Origin: Rhodobacter sp.
GTDB taxonomy: Bacteria > Pseudomonadota > Alphaproteobacteria > Rhodobacterales > Rhodobacteraceae
DNA: 64,000 nucleotides
NCBI GenBank assembly: GCA_027490955.1
Contig: JAIXXB010000042.1
Span: 32,207 to 96,206 of the forward strand
Direction: 5' to 3'
The notes beneath the pieces are model-generated. The model ran no database searches. It had not been told where the DNA came from and was given only the letters and a program-made list of their open reading frames with translations. Positions 9,127 to 18,041 of the stretch are shown piece after piece. Numbering within the stretch: position 1 is the first letter of the stretch; every line of letters begins with the position of its first letter. The translations under genes were made by a program, and so were the position numbers.

Positions 9127-9244
9127 AAAGGGTGCGACGTGACTTCTCGATCCTGTCTCCGATTTCGGCCACAGCTTTTCGATCAAAGTGCGGGGCCAGG
9201 CCATTGCAATCTCGCGGATGGCACAAAGGTAGGAGACGATCACG

Positions 9245-9451
9245 ATGGCTAAGGGCACCGTGAAATGGTTCAATGAAACCAAAGGCTACGGCTTTATCGC
9301 CCCAGAGGGCGGTTCTAAGGATATTTTCGTGCATATCACCGCGCTGGAACGCGCAGGGCTGCGCGGGCTGAAAGACGGGCAAGCGGTGACGTTTGACGTC
9401 GAAGCAGGCCGCGACGGGCGCGAATCGGCGGTGAATCTGGCGCTGGCCTAA
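9245..9451 (+). CDS. cold-shock protein (CspA family)
   Basis: The 68-residue single cold-shock domain starts [23 protein letters not shown], which contains RNP1 (KGYGFI), and continues with [10 protein letters not shown] (RNP2). These small proteins bind single-stranded RNA and act as chaperones. A ribosome-binding site (AGGAGAC) precedes the ATG. It stands alone with its own promoter candidate and intrinsic terminator. Which member of the family it is, and whether it is cold-inducible, cannot be read from the sequence. Confidence 0.95.
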   Translation: MAKGTVKWFNETKGYGFIAPEGGSKDIFVHITALERAGLRGLKDGQAVTFDVEAGRDGRESAVNLALA

Positions 9452-9470
9452 TCGCAGCGCATGGTTTTGG

Positions 9471-9499
9471 AAAAGGCGGGCCTTGTGCCCGCCTTTTTT
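9471..9499 (+). terminator. intrinsic terminator after csp
   Basis: The stem AAAAGGCGGGC / GCCCGCCTTTTTT with a 5-base loop is followed by a T run. It is also well placed to insulate the convergent DUF2087 gene. Confidence 0.85.
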
Positions 9500-9508
9500 G
9501 TTGCCGCA

Positions 9509-10075
9509 CTATGGGCTGTGGCTGGGCGCGCCCCGCGCGCTGCGCCGCGCCGCTATTGCACGGATCAGCGCCCGCGCTTCGGGTGGGGGCACTTGCTCGA
9601 TCCGCAGGTAATCCACCCCGCCATCTTGCCGCCAGAGCAACCCGCAGCCCACCATATCGCGCCGCAAAATCGCCGCATCACCAAATAGATGTTCGCCATC
9701 GATCAGGGCACTGATCTGGCGCTCGCTCAGCTTTTGCCCCGCAGGCAGCGCTGCCCAAATCGCCCATAGGGTTAGGGTTTGCACATGGCGTTTGGCAGGC
9801 CAACGTGCCAAACGCCCCAGCGCATCAAATTGCTGCAAAGCGCGCGCGACTTTGCGCGCATCGACGGCTGGCGGGTCTGGCGGCAACTCGGCCATCGGCT
9901 GTGCCACCGCACCCGCCGCGCGCAGATGCTGCACATTTTGAAACCCTGCGGCGCGGGCCAGCATGTTCATTAAGGTCAGGTGCGAGGGGCTAGCCGCACC
10001 CAATTGCCGCGACAGCGCGCGGGTGAATTGCCCCAAATCGGGGGCAACTAAGGAAAGCGGTTGGTTCGTCATCAT
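9509..10075 (-). CDS. DUF2087 domain protein
   Basis: This 188-residue protein carries the DUF2087 pattern in its second half: a KVARALQQFDALGRLARWPAKR stretch, then LWAIWAALPAGQKLSERQISALI and AILRRDMVGCGLLWRQDGGVDYLRI, which looks like a winged-helix module. The N-terminus has HLTLMNMLARAAGFQNVQHLRA, a second helical segment. DUF2087 proteins are often adjacent to or fused with regulators, so a DNA-binding role is possible but unproven. The start may be ATG 10075 or the adjacent ATG 10072. Confidence 0.75.
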   Translation of the reverse strand: MMTNQPLSLVAPDLGQFTRALSRQLGAASPSHLTLMNMLARAAGFQNVQHLRAAGAVAQPMAELPPDPPAVDARKVARALQQFDALGRLARWPAKRHVQTLTLWAIWAALPAGQKLSERQISALIDGEHLFGDAAILRRDMVGCGLLWRQDGGVDYLRIEQVPPPEARALIRAIAARRSARGAPSHSP

Positions 10076-10198
10076 GCATCCCTAAGGCACCATGAACATC
10101 ATCGGTCGCTGACTTAACGAAGCGGCGCCTGTAGATGTGCGATGCCGATCCAAAACTGGCAACTTTAGCTTTTCTTGCGAAACAGCGACGCCTTGGTG

Positions 10199-10257
10199 TT
10201 TGCCAACCGCGGCAAACTTAGCGCGGCGCAGGGCAAAAAAGCAAGATTTGCTTTGCC
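10199..10257. promoter_or_regulatory. paired TTTGCC/GGCAAA inverted repeats
   Basis: Two inverted repeats lie in the 225-base gap between the divergent DUF2087 and class II aldolase genes: TTTGCC-6-GGCAAA (10199-10216), and a longer hairpin GGCA...AGCAA-GAT-TTGCT...TGCC (10232-10257). Position and shared half-sites suggest an operator for a regulator I cannot name. Confidence 0.4.
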
Positions 10258-10300
10258 TTGGGTTTGACGCCATGATTGCGCCAAAGTCAGGAGTTTGCCC

Positions 10301-11047
10301 ATGAACGCGCCCACACAGCCGAACCTTTCCCATTGGCCCCAACGCACAGACCTTGCCGCCGCCTTTCGCTGGTGCGCACATTTGAATATGCACGAATCCG
10401 TGGCCAATCATTTCAGCCTTGCGGTTGGCGGCAGCCGATTTCTGATTAACCCGAACGGGCGGCATTTTGCGCGGATCACGGCGTCCAGCCTGATCGAGAT
10501 TGACGCCGACGACCCTTCCACCATGTCCCGCCCCGATGCGCCCGATCCCACCGCTTGGGGATTGCACGGCGCGCTGCATCGCACCCTGCCCCATGCGGTG
10601 TGTGTGATGCATGTGCATTCCATCCATGCCACTGTCTTGGCCAGCCTTGCCGACAGCCGCCTGCCGCCCATCGACCAAAACTCGGCCATGTTCTTTGGCC
10701 GCCATGCGGTGGACGACAGCTATGGCGGCATGGCATTCGAGGCGGAAGGCGCGCGCTGCGCGGCGCTGCTGGCCGATCCAAAAATGACCACCTTGGTCAT
10801 GGGCAACCATGGCGTTTTGGTGATTGGCCGCACTGTGGCCGAAACCTTCAACAGGCTGTATTATTTTGAACGCGCCTGCGAGACCTATATCCGCGCGTTG
10901 CAAACGGGCCAGCCCTTGCGGGTGATGTCCGACGAGATCGCCGAGAAAACCGCCCGCGAATGGGAAGATTACCCCAATTTCGCCCAAACGCATCTGCGCG
11001 AGATTAAGGCCCTGCTAGATGCTGCCAGCCCCGATTATGCGGGTTAA
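10301..11047 (+). CDS. class II aldolase/adducin family protein
   Basis: The 248-residue protein has the class II aldolase/adducin fold: NHFSLAVGG near the N-terminus, the metal-binding His pair in VCVMHVHSIHATVLAS and the later His in LVMGNHGVLVIG. Family members include fuculose- and ribulose-phosphate aldolases and epimerases, plus many unassigned proteins. I chose ATG 10301 because CAGGAG lies 8 bases upstream; TTG 10295 is less likely. It is followed by choline-sulfatase on the same strand, which suggests but does not show a linked substrate. Confidence 0.82.
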   Translation: MNAPTQPNLSHWPQRTDLAAAFRWCAHLNMHESVANHFSLAVGGSRFLINPNGRHFARITASSLIEIDADDPSTMSRPDAPDPTAWGLHGALHRTLPHAVCVMHVHSIHATVLASLADSRLPPIDQNSAMFFGRHAVDDSYGGMAFEAEGARCAALLADPKMTTLVMGNHGVLVIGRTVAETFNRLYYFERACETYIRALQTGQPLRVMSDEIAEKTAREWEDYPNFAQTHLREIKALLDAASPDYAG

Positions 11048-11153
11048 GATGGCTGGCCTAAGGCGCGGAAAAGCGTGGATTGCGTCGATTTTGGAAAGCA
11101 CTCGTTAACCAAAGCCCCTATAGAATGGCGCTGCATTGTGTAGGAAGCATCCC

Positions 11154-12662
11154 ATGGCCAAAAAGCCCAACATCCTGATTGTCATGGTAGATCAGTTGAC
11201 AGGAACGCTGTTCCCTGATGGGCCTGCGCCGTTTTTGCATGTGCCCAATCTGCGCAAATTGGCCGATCATTCGGTGCGTTTTGCCAATGCTTACACGGCC
11301 TCGCCGCTGTGTGCGCCGGCGCGGGCCTCGTTTATGTCGGGGCAGTTGCCGCGCCGCACGCGGGTCTATGACAACGCTGCCGAATTTGCATCCGACATCC
11401 CCACCTATGCGCATCATCTGCGCCGCGCGGGCTATCAAACCATTCTGTCGGGCAAGATGCATTTTGTTGGGCCAGATCAGATGCACGGGTTTGAACAGCG
11501 CCTGACCACCGATATTTACCCCGCCGATTTTGGCTGGACACCCGATTACCGCAAACCTGGCGAACGGATTGACTGGTGGTATCATAACCTTGGCTCGGTC
11601 ACGGGCGCAGGCGTGGCCGAAATCACCAATCAGTTGGAATATGATGATGATGTCTGCCACGAGGCGGTGCAGAAAATCTATGACCTCTCGCGCGGGGCGG
11701 ATGCGCGGCCATGGTGTTTGACTGTGTCTTTCACCCACCCACATGACCCCTTCGTTGCCCGCCGCCGCTATTGGGATTTATACGAAGGCGCGCCTGAATG
11801 CGAACCACCCGAAGCCTTGGATTACGACGATATGGATCCCCATTCGCAGCGCCTGATGGATGCCTGCGATTGGCGCGGGATGGAGGTGACGCGCGATCAT
11901 ATCCGCCGCGCACGTCAGGGCTATTTCGCAAATATCTCTTATGTCGATGCCAAAATTGGCGAGATTTTTGATGCGCTTGATGCCAGCCGCCAAGAGGCGA
12001 TTGTGGTGTTTCTGTCCGATCATGGCGAAATGCTCGGCCGCAAGGGCCTGTGGTTCAAGATGAACTTTTTCGAAGGTTCCGCGCGCGTGCCTTTGATGAT
12101 TATGTCGCCCAATCTGGCCGCTGGGCTGATTGAAACGCCAGTGTCGACGCTGGATGTCCTGCCCACCCTGTGCGATTTGGCAGGGGTGATGATGGCTGAT
12201 ATCGAGCCGTGGACAGATGGGGTCAGCCTTGTTCCGCTGGCCTTGGGGGCCGCGCGGGATGCGCCCGTGGCCATGGAATATGCCGCCGAGGGCACGATTA
12301 CCCCTATGGTCGCGCTGCGCCAAGGCGCATGGAAATACATCCATTGCATCGCCGACCCTGACCAGTTGTTTGATTTGGCCAGCGACCCTGACGAGAATGT
12401 GAACCTTGCTGCCGATCCCCGCGCGGCCGAGGTTTTGGCGCATTTTCAAAACATGGTGGCAGAGCGTTGGGATTTGCCCGTTTATGATGAAGAGGTGCGC
12501 GCCAGCCAAGCCCGCCGCTGGGTGGTATACGAGGCGCTGCGATCTGGTGCCTATTACCCGTGGGATTACCAACCCCTGCGCGCAGCATCCGAACGCTATA
12601 TGCGCAACCACATGGATTTGAACGTGCTAGAGGAAAGCAAACGCTTTCCGCGAGGGGAGTAA
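11154..12662 (+). CDS. betC: choline-sulfatase
   Basis: The 502-residue type I sulfatase has the formylglycine signature C-A-P-A-R (Cys53-Arg57 from ATG 11154), Asp13 for calcium and FLSDHGEMLGRKGLWFKMNFFEGSARVPL. The C-terminus (ASQARRWVVYEALRSGAYYPWDYQPL...RYMRNHMDLN) matches the choline-sulfatase C-terminal domain, which supports choline-O-sulfate hydrolysis to choline and sulfate. No signal peptide is present, so it is cytoplasmic. The MAKKPN start fits the family better than ATG 11136. No betAB or betI lies beside it. Confidence 0.87.
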   Translation: MAKKPNILIVMVDQLTGTLFPDGPAPFLHVPNLRKLADHSVRFANAYTASPLCAPARASFMSGQLPRRTRVYDNAAEFASDIPTYAHHLRRAGYQTILSGKMHFVGPDQMHGFEQRLTTDIYPADFGWTPDYRKPGERIDWWYHNLGSVTGAGVAEITNQLEYDDDVCHEAVQKIYDLSRGADARPWCLTVSFTHPHDPFVARRRYWDLYEGAPECEPPEALDYDDMDPHSQRLMDACDWRGMEVTRDHIRRARQGYFANISYVDAKIGEIFDALDASRQEAIVVFLSDHGEMLGRKGLWFKMNFFEGSARVPLMIMSPNLAAGLIETPVSTLDVLPTLCDLAGVMMADIEPWTDGVSLVPLALGAARDAPVAMEYAAEGTITPMVALRQGAWKYIHCIADPDQLFDLASDPDENVNLAADPRAAEVLAHFQNMVAERWDLPVYDEEVRASQARRWVVYEALRSGAYYPWDYQPLRAASERYMRNHMDLNVLEESKRFPRGE

Positions 12663-12663
12663 C

Positions 12664-12942
12664 CTATCGCTTTTGCTTGGCCTTCTGCGCATCGACATAG
12701 GCGCGCAGCACGGCATGCATCCGCGTCAAATGCCCCGCGCCTTGGGATTTGAAGAATTCAAGGATGTCGGGATCAATGCGCATGGATATGGTGGATTTAA
12801 CAAGCGGGGCTTGAACAACCGCCTTTTCCCAAAACCCTTCGGGCAGATCATATTCGGGGGCGTCTTTGCGGGGCGGCAAAACTTCGCCACGCGCGATCAT
12901 TGCTTTAATGTCGTCTAAGGACGCGGTTTTGATATCGGTCAT
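12664..12942 (-). CDS. brnA: BrnA-family antitoxin
   Basis: The 92-residue protein ends in VKSTISMRIDPDILEFFKSQGAGHLTRMHAVLRAYVDAQK, the ribbon-helix-helix-like DNA-binding region of BrnA antitoxins. It neutralises the ribonuclease BrnT encoded directly upstream and normally represses the shared promoter. Its start at 12942 overlaps the brnT end by 38 bases. It is convergent with betC with a one-base gap. Confidence 0.87.
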   Translation of the reverse strand: MTDIKTASLDDIKAMIARGEVLPPRKDAPEYDLPEGFWEKAVVQAPLVKSTISMRIDPDILEFFKSQGAGHLTRMHAVLRAYVDAQKAKQKR

Positions 12943-13183
12943 ACTCTTTCTTCCTAGCTTTGCGCGCAGAAATCAGGCGAATGTTTTCGCCGCGCAGGGT
13001 GTAGACTACGGCGTAGATTTCATCGCCAATCATACCCAGCGCCAGATAGCGCGTCTCGCCATAATCTTGGCGGTCGTCCACTATCTTGACCACATCGCCT
13101 TCAAAAATCTGCGCGGCGTAAAGTAAATCAACGCCGTGTTTCAGCAGATTATGTTGCCGTTTTTCCTCGTTCCATTCGAACAT
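12905..13183 (-). CDS. brnT: BrnT-family ribonuclease toxin
   Basis: The 92-residue protein begins FEWNEEKRQHNLLKHGVDLLYAAQIFEGD and ends ENIRLISARKARKKEYDRY, the hallmarks of BrnT, a RelE-fold mRNA-cleaving toxin. A strong ribosome-binding site (AAAGGAG) precedes the ATG. As in other brnTA loci the toxin gene comes first. The flanking genes are housekeeping or metabolic, so this looks like a solitary chromosomal type II module. Confidence 0.9.
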   Translation of the reverse strand: MFEWNEEKRQHNLLKHGVDLLYAAQIFEGDVVKIVDDRQDYGETRYLALGMIGDEIYAVVYTLRGENIRLISARKARKKEYDRYQNRVLRRH

Positions 13184-13268
13184 GATTGTTCTCCTTTCTT
13201 ACAAGGTTTTGTTCATGCGCTGCTCCTTCACGCTGGGTTCCAAAAACGTAACCGTTAATTTCCATTTC

Positions 13269-13293
13269 GTGTATACACAAAACGTATATACAC
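13269..13293. promoter_or_regulatory. candidate BrnA operator upstream of brnT
   Basis: A perfect 10-base palindrome GTGTATACAC (13269-13278) is followed by GTATATACAC (13284-13293). The half-site TATACAC thus recurs with a 15-base offset. It sits about 90 bases upstream of brnT in a locally AT-rich patch, as expected for autoregulation by the antitoxin. Confidence 0.55.
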
Positions 13294-13301
13294 GTCAACC
13301 T

Positions 13302-14132
13302 CTACCCCCTCTGCCGATCCGCAGGATAAACCCCCAAGATATTCAGCGAGGATGTGAAATACCGCAGCTCCTCTAGCGCGCGGGCCACGGGTGCGTCTTC
13401 GGGGTGGCCTTCGATGTCGGCATAAAACTCGGTTGCGGTGAAGCTGCCACCAACCATATAGCTTTCCAGTTTGGTCATGTTCACACCATTGGTGGCAAAC
13501 CCGCCCAGCGCCTTATACAGCGCGGCAGGAATGTTGCGGACGCGAAAGGTGAAGGTGGTCATCATATGATCGCTGCGGCGGCTATGATCGGCCGCGCGCC
13601 CCATCACCAAAAACCGCGTGGTGTTGTTTTGGTGGTCTTCGATTTTTGCGGCAATCACATCCAGCCCATAAATCTGCGCGGCAAGCTCGCTGGCCAGAGC
13701 CGCGCGCGTCACATCGCCTGCCTCGGCCACTTCGCGGGCTGCGCGGGCATTGTCAGAGGATACTTTGCCCTTAATCCCGTGCCCCCGCAAAAACCCCGCG
13801 CATTGCGGTAGGATGACCACATGGCCATGCGCCTCGGTGATCTGATCCAGACGTGCGCCCTTGACCCCCAGCAGGTTCACATGCACGCGCACAAAGGCCT
13901 CGTCCACAATATGCAGGCCCGCGCGTGGCAGCAGCGAATGCACATCCGCCACCCGCCCATAGGTCGAATTTTCCACCGCCAGCATTGCCAAATCTGCGCC
14001 ACCCGATTGGGTCACCTCGACCACTTCTTCAAAGGTGGCGCAGGGCAGCGGGGTGAAATCTGGTCGCGCCTGCACGCAGGCCTGATGCGAATAGGCCCCC
14101 ATTTCCCCCTGAAACGCGATTTTGCCTGCCAT
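13302..14132 (-). CDS. pheA: prephenate dehydratase
   Basis: The 276-residue enzyme converts prephenate to phenylpyruvate in phenylalanine synthesis. It has IAFQGEMGAYSHQAC, VENSTYGRVADVHSLL, DDNTTRFLVMG-like KIEDHQNNTTRFLVMG and an ACT domain with the ESYMVGGSFTATEFYADIEGH regulatory region, so feedback control by phenylalanine is expected. No chorismate mutase domain is fused. The MAGKIAFQ start at 14132 fits the family; the frame extends 13 codons upstream. Confidence 0.94.
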   Translation of the reverse strand: MAGKIAFQGEMGAYSHQACVQARPDFTPLPCATFEEVVEVTQSGGADLAMLAVENSTYGRVADVHSLLPRAGLHIVDEAFVRVHVNLLGVKGARLDQITEAHGHVVILPQCAGFLRGHGIKGKVSSDNARAAREVAEAGDVTRAALASELAAQIYGLDVIAAKIEDHQNNTTRFLVMGRAADHSRRSDHMMTTFTFRVRNIPAALYKALGGFATNGVNMTKLESYMVGGSFTATEFYADIEGHPEDAPVARALEELRYFTSSLNILGVYPADRQRG

Positions 14133-14277
14133 TTCATTCAACTCCGCCAGAAAAACCCACGAAAGGGTCAATTGGTCGCGCTACTACACCTTGAATTGCC
14201 ATGGGGGAAGCGGGTAGATAGGCGCAAACTTGAATAAGCCGCATCTGTGGCTGCGCTGGCGATAAGGAAAGCAAGAC

Positions 14278-14796
14278 ATGTTCGATACGATGACCCTAAC
14301 CAAAGTGACCGCGTCGCTGTGCGGGGCACTGTTGTTTTTTCTGGTGGGCGGCTGGGCGGCGGATGCGTTGTATTCACCCAAGACGGGCGGGCATGGCGAA
14401 GAAATGGCGCAGGCCTATAGCATCGATACGGGCGAGGCAGAGGCCGAAGAAGTTGTAGAAGAAGGGCCTGATTTCGTCACAGTTTTCGCCTCGGCAGATG
14501 CTGCGGCAGGCGAAAAAGTATTTGGCAAATGCAAGGCTTGCCACAAGCTGGATGGCAGCAATGGCACTGGCCCGCATTTGAACGGCATCGTCAACAAGGC
14601 CAAACACAGCTCCGAAGGCTTTAGCTATTCCGACGCCGCAATGGCCGTGGTTGGCCAAGTCTGGACACCCGAAAATCTGAATGCGTTTCTGACCAATCCA
14701 AAGGCCTATTTGCCCGGCACGAAAATGTCTTTCGCGGGCCTGCCTGATGTGGAAGACCGCGCTAACCTGATCGCCTATTTGGCAACCACCAACTAA
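14278..14796 (+). CDS. cycM: membrane-anchored c-type cytochrome (CycM / cytochrome c-y type)
   Basis: The 172-residue protein has one N-terminal membrane helix (about residues 10-31) kept as an anchor, an acidic linker rich in Glu (50-65), and a class I cytochrome c domain. Haem ligands are visible: C85-K-A-C88-H89 and Met150 in LPGTKMSF. Such proteins shuttle electrons from the bc1 complex to cytochrome oxidase (or to the reaction centre in phototrophs). A terminator follows. No respiratory operon is adjacent. Confidence 0.9.
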   Translation: MFDTMTLTKVTASLCGALLFFLVGGWAADALYSPKTGGHGEEMAQAYSIDTGEAEAEEVVEEGPDFVTVFASADAAAGEKVFGKCKACHKLDGSNGTGPHLNGIVNKAKHSSEGFSYSDAAMAVVGQVWTPENLNAFLTNPKAYLPGTKMSFAGLPDVEDRANLIAYLATTN

Positions 14797-14814
14797 TCTG
14801 CCGAAACTTGCGTC

Positions 14815-14843
14815 AAAAGGCCGCGCCGCGGGTGCGGCCTTTT
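14815..14843 (+). terminator. intrinsic terminator after the cytochrome gene
   Basis: The arms AAAAGGCCGC and GCGGCCTTTT enclose a 9-base loop, 18 bases after the stop codon. Confidence 0.8.
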
Positions 14844-14986
14844 GCATTTGCGCCCCGCTCACGCAAAAGTGGCCCCAATCTTACCTTGTAGCAGGCCCCT
14901 TTTCCGATTTATGCTTTGCCCCAAATAAAGCGAAGGTGCCCCGCAAACCCGCGCGGCGCGCCCGCACCCAACAGGAGGCCAAACGC

Positions 14987-16888
14987 ATGCCAGCCATCGC
15001 CATATCTTTGCCCGCCCCAGACCGCCGCATCGCCCTTGCCACAGGTGCTGCTTTGTTGGCCTGCGCCTTTTTGACCGCGGGCCAAGCCCGCGCGCAAGAC
15101 ACCATCATTGCGCATGGCATTTCCACCTTTGGCACCTTGAACCTGCCCGCTGATTACGCCCACCTGCCCTATGTCAACCCAAATGCGCCCAAGGGTGGCG
15201 AGATTTCGATTGCCGCCCTTGGCACCTTTGACAGCCTGAACCCCTATTCCATCAAAGGCACGGCCAGCAGCATCGGTTCGGCCTTTTACGAATCTATCCT
15301 GACGGGCACGGCGGATGAAATTGGCGCGTCTTATTGCCTGCTTTGCGAGACGATGGAATATCCCGCCGACAGATCGTGGGTGATTTTCAACCTGCGTAAG
15401 GATGTTAAGTTTTCCGATGGCAGCCCGTTGACTGCGGCCGATGTGGTCTTTTCCTACGAATTGTTCCGCGACAAAGGCATTGCCGAATTCCGCACAGTGG
15501 CCAACGAAAAATTCCAATCGGTCGAGGCGATTGACGATCACACTGTCAAGTTCACCTTCACCCCCGGCACAGCCATGCGCGATATGCCTGCCACTGCGGG
15601 CGGGCTGACAATTATCTCAAAGGCTGATTACACCGCCAACAACCGCGATCTAGAGGAAAGCAGCCTAGAGCCGATGCTGGGCACAGGGGCCTATGTGCTG
15701 GACAGCCTGCAGCCCGGCCAGCAGATCATCCTGAAACGTAACCCAGATTATTGGGGCATCAATCACCCCATGATGATTGGCCGCAGCAATTTTGACCGTA
15801 TCCGCGTGGAATATTTCGGCGATACCAATGCCGCCTTTGAAGGGTTCAAATCGGGGGTGTTTACCTTTCAGAACGAATCCTCGTCCAAGCAATGGGCGAC
15901 CGCCTATGATTTTGACAATCTGAAAAGCGGCGCGGTGATTAAGGCCGAATTGCCCAACGGGTCGATTGCCAGCACGCAAAGTTTCATCTTCAACCTGCGG
16001 CGCGAGAAATTCCAAGACATCCGCGTGCGCCAAGCGATTGGCCTGATGTTCAATTTCGAATGGTCAAACCAAACCCTGTTCTATGATCTGTATGCGCGCG
16101 TGCCATCCTTCTTTGCCAATACCGCGATGGAGGCGAAAGGGGCGCCCACCCCCGAAGAAGTGGCGCTATTGCAACCGCTTGTGGACGAAGGTCTGCTGGA
16201 TGCCAGCATTCTGACCGCCGATGCCGTGCTGCCGCCTGTGTCGGGCGTGGAGGCGAACCTAGACCGCAAGAACCTGCGCGCAGCCTCTGCCCTGTTGGAC
16301 GAGGCAGGCTGGGTGGCTGGCGCAGATGGGATGCGCGCCAATGCGGCGGGCGAGCCGCTGACAGTCGAGTTTCTAAACGCCAGCCCCGCCTTTGAACGCA
16401 TCATTTCGCCTTATGTCGAAAACCTGCGCGCGCTGGGGGTGGATGCGATACTCACCACTGTTGACCCCGCGCAATTCAGCCAGCGGGTAGACCCGCCTGC
16501 CTTTGATTTTGATATGATCACCGCCAATCCCGTGAATGGCTACGAACCAGGGGCGGAAATGCAGCAGGGCTATGCCTCTGCCACCAAAGACAATTCCACC
16601 CGCAATCGCATGGGGCTGGCGAACCCCGCTGTCGATAAACTGCTGGACGCGATTGATGCGGCCCAAACGCGCGACGCGTTGGATGTTGCAGCCCGCACCC
16701 TTGACCGCGTGCTGCGCACCCTCAATTTCAACGTGCCGCAATGGTATAAAGATGTGCATACCGTGGCCTATTACGACCAATATGGTTTTCCAGACCCATT
16801 GCCTCCCTATGATCTGGGTAGCCTTGATTTTTGGTGGTTCGATCAGGCCAAGGCAGATAAGCTGAAGGCAGATGGTGTGCTGAAATAG
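14987..16888 (+). CDS. yejA: peptide ABC transporter substrate-binding protein (YejA type)
   Basis: This 633-residue family-5 solute-binding protein has a signal peptide (hydrophobic core ALATGAALLACAFL, cleavage after QARAQ). The mature start HGISTFGTLNLPADYAHLPYVNPNAPKGGEIS is characteristic of YejA-like proteins. AGGAGG at 14973 fixes ATG 14987. It leads a four-gene ABC operon whose permease and ATPase types match the Yej importer, known from microcin C and other peptides. The natural cargo here is probably oligopeptide. Confidence 0.9.
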   Translation: MPAIAISLPAPDRRIALATGAALLACAFLTAGQARAQDTIIAHGISTFGTLNLPADYAHLPYVNPNAPKGGEISIAALGTFDSLNPYSIKGTASSIGSAFYESILTGTADEIGASYCLLCETMEYPADRSWVIFNLRKDVKFSDGSPLTAADVVFSYELFRDKGIAEFRTVANEKFQSVEAIDDHTVKFTFTPGTAMRDMPATAGGLTIISKADYTANNRDLEESSLEPMLGTGAYVLDSLQPGQQIILKRNPDYWGINHPMMIGRSNFDRIRVEYFGDTNAAFEGFKSGVFTFQNESSSKQWATAYDFDNLKSGAVIKAELPNGSIASTQSFIFNLRREKFQDIRVRQAIGLMFNFEWSNQTLFYDLYARVPSFFANTAMEAKGAPTPEEVALLQPLVDEGLLDASILTADAVLPPVSGVEANLDRKNLRAASALLDEAGWVAGADGMRANAAGEPLTVEFLNASPAFERIISPYVENLRALGVDAILTTVDPAQFSQRVDPPAFDFDMITANPVNGYEPGAEMQQGYASATKDNSTRNRMGLANPAVDKLLDAIDAAQTRDALDVAARTLDRVLRTLNFNVPQWYKDVHTVAYYDQYGFPDPLPPYDLGSLDFWWFDQAKADKLKADGVLK

Positions 16889-16889
16889 C

Positions 16890-18041
16890 ATGATTTCCTA
16901 CATCCTGCGCCGATTGATTCTGGTGATCCCGACATTGTTCGGGATCATGCTGATCAATTTCGCGCTGACCCAACTTGTCCCCGGCGGGCCGATCGACCAG
17001 ATCGAAGCGCGGCTGGAAGGCGAGGGTGACGCGATGGAGGCCGTGCGCGGCAGCGGCGATCCAACCACAGGAACCGAGGGCGAGCAAGGCGGCACCTATG
17101 TGGGCGCGCGCGGCCTGCCGCCCGAGTTTTTGGCCAAGCTAGAGGTCGAGTTCGGCTTTGCCCGATTCATCTGCCCCGAAGGATATGACGGAACGCTCGT
17201 TCAGCAATCGAAAGAGTGTGAAAAAGAAATGATCCCCGCCACCGAGCGGTTTTTCATTATGATGGGCAAATTCCTGACCTTTGACTTTGGCGAAAGCTAC
17301 TTTCGCAGCGCCTCTGTGATGGAATTGATCATCGAAAAACTGCCCGTGTCCATCACCCTTGGCCTATGGTCAACGCTGCTGGCCTATATCATTTCCATCC
17401 CGCTGGGCATTCGCAAAGCGGTGCGCGATGGGTCGCGGTTTGACAGTTGGACAAGCGGCGTGATCATCGCGGCCTATGCCATTCCCAGCCTTTTGGTTGC
17501 GGTGATGCTGCTGGTGTTGTTTGCTGGCGGATCTTATTGGCAAATCTTCCCCCTGCGGGGCCTTACCAGCAGCAATTGGGCGGAGCTTTCCCCCATTGGC
17601 AAGGCACTGGATTACCTATGGCACATCGCCCTGCCTGTCACCGCCAGCACCATCGCCAGTTTCGCCACGCTGACCCTGCTGACCAAAAACAGCTTTCTGG
17701 ACGAGGTGAAAAAACAATATGTTATGACTGCCCGCGCCAAGGGCCTGCCCGAACGGCGGGTGCTTTATGGACATGTGTTCAGAAACGCGATGCTGATTGT
17801 GATTGCGGGCTTTCCTGCGCTGTTTATTTCGGTGTTTTTTGGTGGCAGTTTGATCATTGAAACCATCTTCTCGCTGGATGGGCTGGGCCAGCTTGGCTAT
17901 AAATCCGCCGTAGAGCGCGATTACCCTGTTATCTTTGGCACGCTGTTCGCCTTTGGTCTGATGGGGCTGGTCGTGGGGATTATTTCCGATCTGATGTATG
18001 TCTGGGTCGATCCCCGCATCGATTTTGATCGGAGGGGATGA
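16890..18041 (+). CDS. yejB: peptide ABC transporter permease YejB
   Basis: The 383-residue inner-membrane permease begins MISYILRRLILVIPTLFGIMLINFALTQLVPGGP. It carries the long Yej-specific periplasmic insertion (about residues 35-120, GGTYVGARGLPPEFLAKLE) and the EAA-loop region VMTARAKGLPERRVLYGHVFRNAML. It starts one base after yejA ends and overlaps yejE by four bases. Confidence 0.93.
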   Translation: MISYILRRLILVIPTLFGIMLINFALTQLVPGGPIDQIEARLEGEGDAMEAVRGSGDPTTGTEGEQGGTYVGARGLPPEFLAKLEVEFGFARFICPEGYDGTLVQQSKECEKEMIPATERFFIMMGKFLTFDFGESYFRSASVMELIIEKLPVSITLGLWSTLLAYIISIPLGIRKAVRDGSRFDSWTSGVIIAAYAIPSLLVAVMLLVLFAGGSYWQIFPLRGLTSSNWAELSPIGKALDYLWHIALPVTASTIASFATLTLLTKNSFLDEVKKQYVMTARAKGLPERRVLYGHVFRNAMLIVIAGFPALFISVFFGGSLIIETIFSLDGLGQLGYKSAVERDYPVIFGTLFAFGLMGLVVGIISDLMYVWVDPRIDFDRRG

